Source: Planktomarina sp.
GTDB taxonomy: Bacteria; Pseudomonadota; Alphaproteobacteria; Rhodobacterales; Rhodobacteraceae
DNA length: 10,345 bases
Assembly: GCA_002698165.1 (NCBI GenBank)
Contig: NZVF01000097.1
Location: 1-10,345 of the forward strand
Reading direction: 5' to 3'
Positions within the stretch are counted from its first letter, which is position 1. Every line of letters begins with the position of its first letter. This document shows, piece by piece, positions 7,460-10,345 of this stretch. Under the pieces are notes generated by a model, which did not search any database, had not been told where the DNA came from, and was given only the letters and a program-made list of their open reading frames with translations. The position numbers and the translations under genes were made by a program.

Positions 7460-8941
7460 ATGAAATTACTCACAAAATCATTAACCGCTTTGGCAATTGT
7501 GGTAGCTGGAGCTGCTATAGCTGACCCAAGCGGTACCCTGCGTGAATCACATGATTTAGGATTTGGCGAGAACTCTAGCCTAGATCCGATTTCTAAAGGT
7601 CGCGTATTTCAAATGACTGATAAACTAATGGATCGACTCGTTCGTCCTGGGCTGGACGGAAGTCCATCTGCCGATTTGGCTGAAAGCTGGTCTGCAAATG
7701 CCGATGCGACAGTATGGACATTCAACATTCGAAAGGGTGTTAAATTCCACGATGGTTCTGGGCTAGATGCTGACGACGTCTTATATTCTTTCACCCGAGT
7801 CCTAGATCCGGATATTGCTAGTCCTGCGCGTTCAGCTGTCAAAATGATTGACTCGATGAAGAAGACAGGCACTCACACCGTTGAGTTCACACTAAACACA
7901 CCATTTGCTGACCTTCCATTAACACTAATGGACTACAGGCTTAGAATTCTACCAGAGGGATCTGGGGATTCTATTGCCAGCACGGGTATCGGAACAGGAC
8001 CGTTCAAGCTTGAAAAGCTTGATTTTCAGGGTACTACTGTTCTTGCAGCAAACGAAGATTATTGGGCTGGTGCACCTGGCGTAGCTAAGATTGAAATTAT
8101 CGCGATCCCAGAAGGTCAAGCAAGACTTCAGGCATTTATGGGCGGTCAAATTGATATTTTATTCCGAATAACAGAACAACAAAAAACTATGCTTGAGGGC
8201 TCTGATCGCTATAATGTTGCACAAATCCCTACTGGTAACTGGCGTGGCCTGATCTTCCGAACCGACGTTGAGCCCTTCAATGATCCACGGGTTAGAAAAG
8301 CCATGCGTTTGGTCGCAGACAGAGAAGCTCTTGTCCAGCTAGTCCAAGGTGGCGCGGGCAACGTAGCATGTGACTCGCCAGTAGCACCCAATGATCAGTA
8401 CCGTGCAGACATCTCCTGTCCACAAGATATCGAACAAGCAAAAGCACTTCTTGCAGAAGCAGGGTTTGCCGACGGTATTGAGGTTAACGTGCACGTTGCT
8501 ACCCTTGAACCCACGTGGCCAACACTAGGTATTGCCTATCAAGCACAAGCTGCCGAAGCTGGCATCCGCGTGAATGTGGTACAAACACCCTCCGACGGAT
8601 ATTGGAACCGGATCTGGATGAAAAAAGACGTTGCAGCAACCCGTTGGAAAGAACGCCCTGCAGATCAGGCTTTACATGAAATATACCTATCAACAGCAAA
8701 GTGGAATGAAAGCTTTTACAAGGATTTGGCCTTTGATGAACTCTTGGCATCGGCACGACGTGAGCTAAACTTTGAAAAAAGAAAAGCGCTGTACGTGCAG
8801 GCACAAGAACACTTGTTTGAAAATGCCGGAACACTTATTCCTTATACAGTTAGTATGAACATTGGATCTTCATCAAGGGTTCAAAACTTTGATGCTGCTA
8901 AAGAGGAAGCCGTTCGTTGGCATTTAGTTACGGTGGACTAA
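7460..8941 (+). CDS. ABC transporter periplasmic substrate-binding protein, family 5 (peptide/nickel/opine type)
   Basis: A 493-residue exported protein that captures the transported solute in the periplasm and delivers it to the membrane complex encoded downstream. It has a Sec signal peptide: MKLLTK, a hydrophobic core to about residue 18, and cleavage likely after AIA at residue 21. No lipobox Cys is present, so it should be soluble. The SBP_bac_5 signature is clear at about residues 73-116: LAESWSANADATVWTF, then RKGVKFHDG and DADDVLYSFTRVLDP. Further on come GTGPFKLEKL, FNDPRVRKAM and AKALLAEAGF, all regular for the family. The start is supported by GGGAG 9 bases upstream. Members of this family bind peptides, but also opines, nickel chelates, oligosaccharides and other solutes, so the ligand cannot be read from sequence. 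It is the first gene of the transporter operon. The neighbouring sugar/polyol dehydrogenases favour a carbohydrate-like ligand, which is inference. Confidence 0.93.
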   Translation: MKLLTKSLTALAIVVAGAAIADPSGTLRESHDLGFGENSSLDPISKGRVFQMTDKLMDRLVRPGLDGSPSADLAESWSANADATVWTFNIRKGVKFHDGSGLDADDVLYSFTRVLDPDIASPARSAVKMIDSMKKTGTHTVEFTLNTPFADLPLTLMDYRLRILPEGSGDSIASTGIGTGPFKLEKLDFQGTTVLAANEDYWAGAPGVAKIEIIAIPEGQARLQAFMGGQIDILFRITEQQKTMLEGSDRYNVAQIPTGNWRGLIFRTDVEPFNDPRVRKAMRLVADREALVQLVQGGAGNVACDSPVAPNDQYRADISCPQDIEQAKALLAEAGFADGIEVNVHVATLEPTWPTLGIAYQAQAAEAGIRVNVVQTPSDGYWNRIWMKKDVAATRWKERPADQALHEIYLSTAKWNESFYKDLAFDELLASARRELNFEKRKALYVQAQEHLFENAGTLIPYTVSMNIGSSSRVQNFDAAKEEAVRWHLVTVD

Positions 8942-8948
8942 TCAATTT

Positions 8949-8974
8949 AAAGGGCGGCCCCTGGGTCGCCCTTT
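8949..8974 (+). terminator. Intercistronic hairpin between binding-protein and permease genes
   Basis: AAAGGGCG (8949-8956) pairs perfectly with CGCCCTTT (8967-8974). A G-U and two G-C pairs extend the stem to about 11 pairs around a 4-base loop. It begins seven bases after the TAA of the binding-protein gene. Only three T residues end the 3' arm and no further T tract follows, so it is more likely a partial terminator or an mRNA 3'-end stabiliser than a full stop. Such structures commonly keep binding protein in excess over permease in ABC operons. The permease gene follows 29 bases later. Confidence 0.75.
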
Positions 8975-9003
8975 ACCAGTTATAAAATTCTGTAGGAAAT
9001 TTG

Positions 9004-9963
9004 ATGTTAAAAATGCTGGCCCGCAGATTATTACTGGGCTTAATCACAGTCATTATTGTATCAATTATTATTTTTTCTGGTGTTGAATTTTTGCCAGGTG
9101 ATGCATGCACAGCTTTCCTGGAAAGAGATGCCTTTGGCAAACTCCTTGAGAACTGCCGAGAAAGCCTCGGATTGAACGCAGGTGCAGTACAAAGATACAT
9201 TTATTGGGCCTTTGGTGTTGTGCAGGGCGACCTCGGGGTTGCGGCGAATGGATTGACAAGTATAGCAGAGCTAGTGGGTGACAGGTTAAAGAATTCACTT
9301 TTCTTGGCTGGATGTTCTCTCTCGATCGGGGTTCCACTTGCAATATTTCTTGGTGTGGTTACTGGGCTTTGGCGAGATAGACCGGTTGATCTTTTCTTTT
9401 CAACATCCGCCATTTTTGCAATGACAATTCCAGAGTTTGTTTCAGCAACAGTTTTGATACTAATTTTTTCTGTATGGTTAGGATGGTTGCCCGGGATTGT
9501 TGTCGTTTCTGCAAGTTCACCTGTTCATGAATTTTTTCCTGAAATAATTTTACCTATGATAGTTTTAGCAATGGTAATGACTGCTCATATTTTGCGGATG
9601 GTACGCTCGTCCGTAATTGATGTTATGACAAGTGATTATATTCAAATGGCAACCCTCAAAGGAACACCCTATTGGCACATGGTTTTGCATCACGTTTTGC
9701 CCAATGCATTACTACCAGCAATAAATGTAGTTGCGCTGACAATCGCATGGCTTCTTGGCGGCGTTGTAGTCATTGAGGTTGTTTTTAATTATCCAGGCCT
9801 TGGCCGAATGATGATTGAAGCAATATCTGATCGAGACCTGCCAGTAGTGCAAGCTATCGCTCTAATTGTGGCCACCGTATATGTTGGTGTAAATCTTGCC
9901 GCTGACATTACAACAATGCTCGCTAACCCAAAATTAAGAACATTGCATACGAGAAGCAAATGA
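9004..9963 (+). CDS. ABC transporter permease, DppB/GsiC-like
   Basis: A 319-residue inner-membrane permease that forms one half of the translocation channel with the DppC-like protein. ATG 9004 is chosen over the adjacent TTG 9001 because AGGA (8994-8997) lies six bases before it. Seen: a first membrane helix at about 9-28, a periplasmic loop, then several further helices. The cytoplasmic EAA loop, which contacts the ATPase, is at about 212-236 (DYIQMATLKGTPYWHM then HHVLPNALLP). The closing FNYPGLGRMM and DRDLPVVQA motifs are standard for the family. The loop after helix 1 carries two cysteines (C35 and C51) in GDACTAFL and LLENCRESLG, not a general feature of DppB. The TGA overlaps the next start in ATGA, a sign of translational coupling. 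It belongs to the operon started by the binding-protein gene. Confidence 0.94.
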   Translation: MLKMLARRLLLGLITVIIVSIIIFSGVEFLPGDACTAFLERDAFGKLLENCRESLGLNAGAVQRYIYWAFGVVQGDLGVAANGLTSIAELVGDRLKNSLFLAGCSLSIGVPLAIFLGVVTGLWRDRPVDLFFSTSAIFAMTIPEFVSATVLILIFSVWLGWLPGIVVVSASSPVHEFFPEIILPMIVLAMVMTAHILRMVRSSVIDVMTSDYIQMATLKGTPYWHMVLHHVLPNALLPAINVVALTIAWLLGGVVVIEVVFNYPGLGRMMIEAISDRDLPVVQAIALIVATVYVGVNLAADITTMLANPKLRTLHTRSK

Positions 9964-10345
9964 TCACAATAACAAATTCTAAAAATAGCCAAAAAAAACT
10001 ATTTTCTGGTTTAAAAACTGTACTTTATGATATCTGTTCGAAGCCTTCTGGGGCTATCGGTTTTAGTCTTGTTTTATTTCATGTTATCCTTGCTCTCGTT
10101 AGCCCGGCGATTGTCCCCTATGACTATAAGGCGATGGATGCTGCTTCCATGCTTTCAACACCTAGTGTGGATCATTGGCTTGGAACCGACCACTTAGGTC
10201 GAGATGTGTTAACCAGAGTATTACTTGGAGGCAGGGAGGCCATATTTGTCACCGCCGTTGCAACCCCAATAGCTGTGATGTGGGGCGGTTTTATTGGGAT
10301 ATTTTTTGGTCTGATCGGTGGCCGGGTTGATGAATTTTTTATGCG
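9960..10345 (+). CDS. ABC transporter permease, DppC-like, N-terminal part (3' end outside window)
   Basis: The second permease of the importer, open to the right edge: 128 full codons plus two bases, where family members have about 280-300. ATG 9960 overlaps the TGA of the DppB-like gene by four bases (ATGA). After a polar, Lys-rich N-terminus comes a membrane helix (about 31-50). Next is the DppC hallmark HWLGTDHLGRDVLTRVLLGGREA in the first periplasmic loop (72-94), and a second helix beginning at about residue 95. This placement and the binding protein two genes upstream make the assignment secure at family level. One or two ATPase genes (DppD/DppF-like) are expected next but are not in view. 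Confidence 0.93.
   Translation, partial: MITITNSKNSQKKLFSGLKTVLYDICSKPSGAIGFSLVLFHVILALVSPAIVPYDYKAMDAASMLSTPSVDHWLGTDHLGRDVLTRVLLGGREAIFVTAVATPIAVMWGGFIGIFFGLIGGRVDEFFM

Overview
The window looks like chromosomal DNA of an alphaproteobacterium, most likely a marine, AT-rich member of the Rhodobacterales or a related group. This is inferred from gene content: kynureninase, a c'-fold cytochrome paired with a membrane-anchored diheme cytochrome, iolDE, and a peptide/opine-type ABC transporter. Codon use is fairly AT-rich. No RNA gene, insertion sequence, CRISPR array or phage gene was seen, and the genus cannot be fixed from this sequence.

Layout: (1) 1-644, + strand, is the C-terminal half of kynureninase (kynU, tryptophan/kynurenine degradation), cut by the window edge. 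(2) 735-2057, + strand, holds two secreted or anchored c-type cytochromes separated by a single stop codon, with a UUG apparently starting the second. (3) 2133-4886, - strand, is a tight iolD-iolE pair encoding two consecutive steps of myo-inositol catabolism. It runs convergently toward the cytochrome genes. (4) 4887-5097 is a divergent control region. (5) 5098-7180, + strand, holds a D-2-hydroxyacid dehydrogenase overlapping a Gfo/Idh/MocA oxidoreductase. (6) 7460-10345, + strand, is the start of a family-5 ABC import operon: a substrate-binding protein, an intercistronic hairpin, a DppB-like permease and a truncated DppC-like permease. The ATPase genes should lie beyond the right edge.

How the parts may work together: iolE dehydrates 2-keto-myo-inositol and iolD opens the ring of the next intermediate. 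The two dehydrogenases and the importer on the other side of the shared control region could supply or process an inositol-like or other polyol or carbohydrate substrate. That link rests only on position and enzyme class. The other iol genes (iolA, iolB, iolC, a typical iolG) are not in the window.

The observations most worth checking are the possible link between a peptide/opine-type importer and iol genes, the stop-UUG junction of the cytochromes, a 23-codon upstream ORF overlapping the hydroxyacid dehydrogenase start, and the hairpin between the binding-protein and permease genes. I found no clear evidence of a wholly new type of system.
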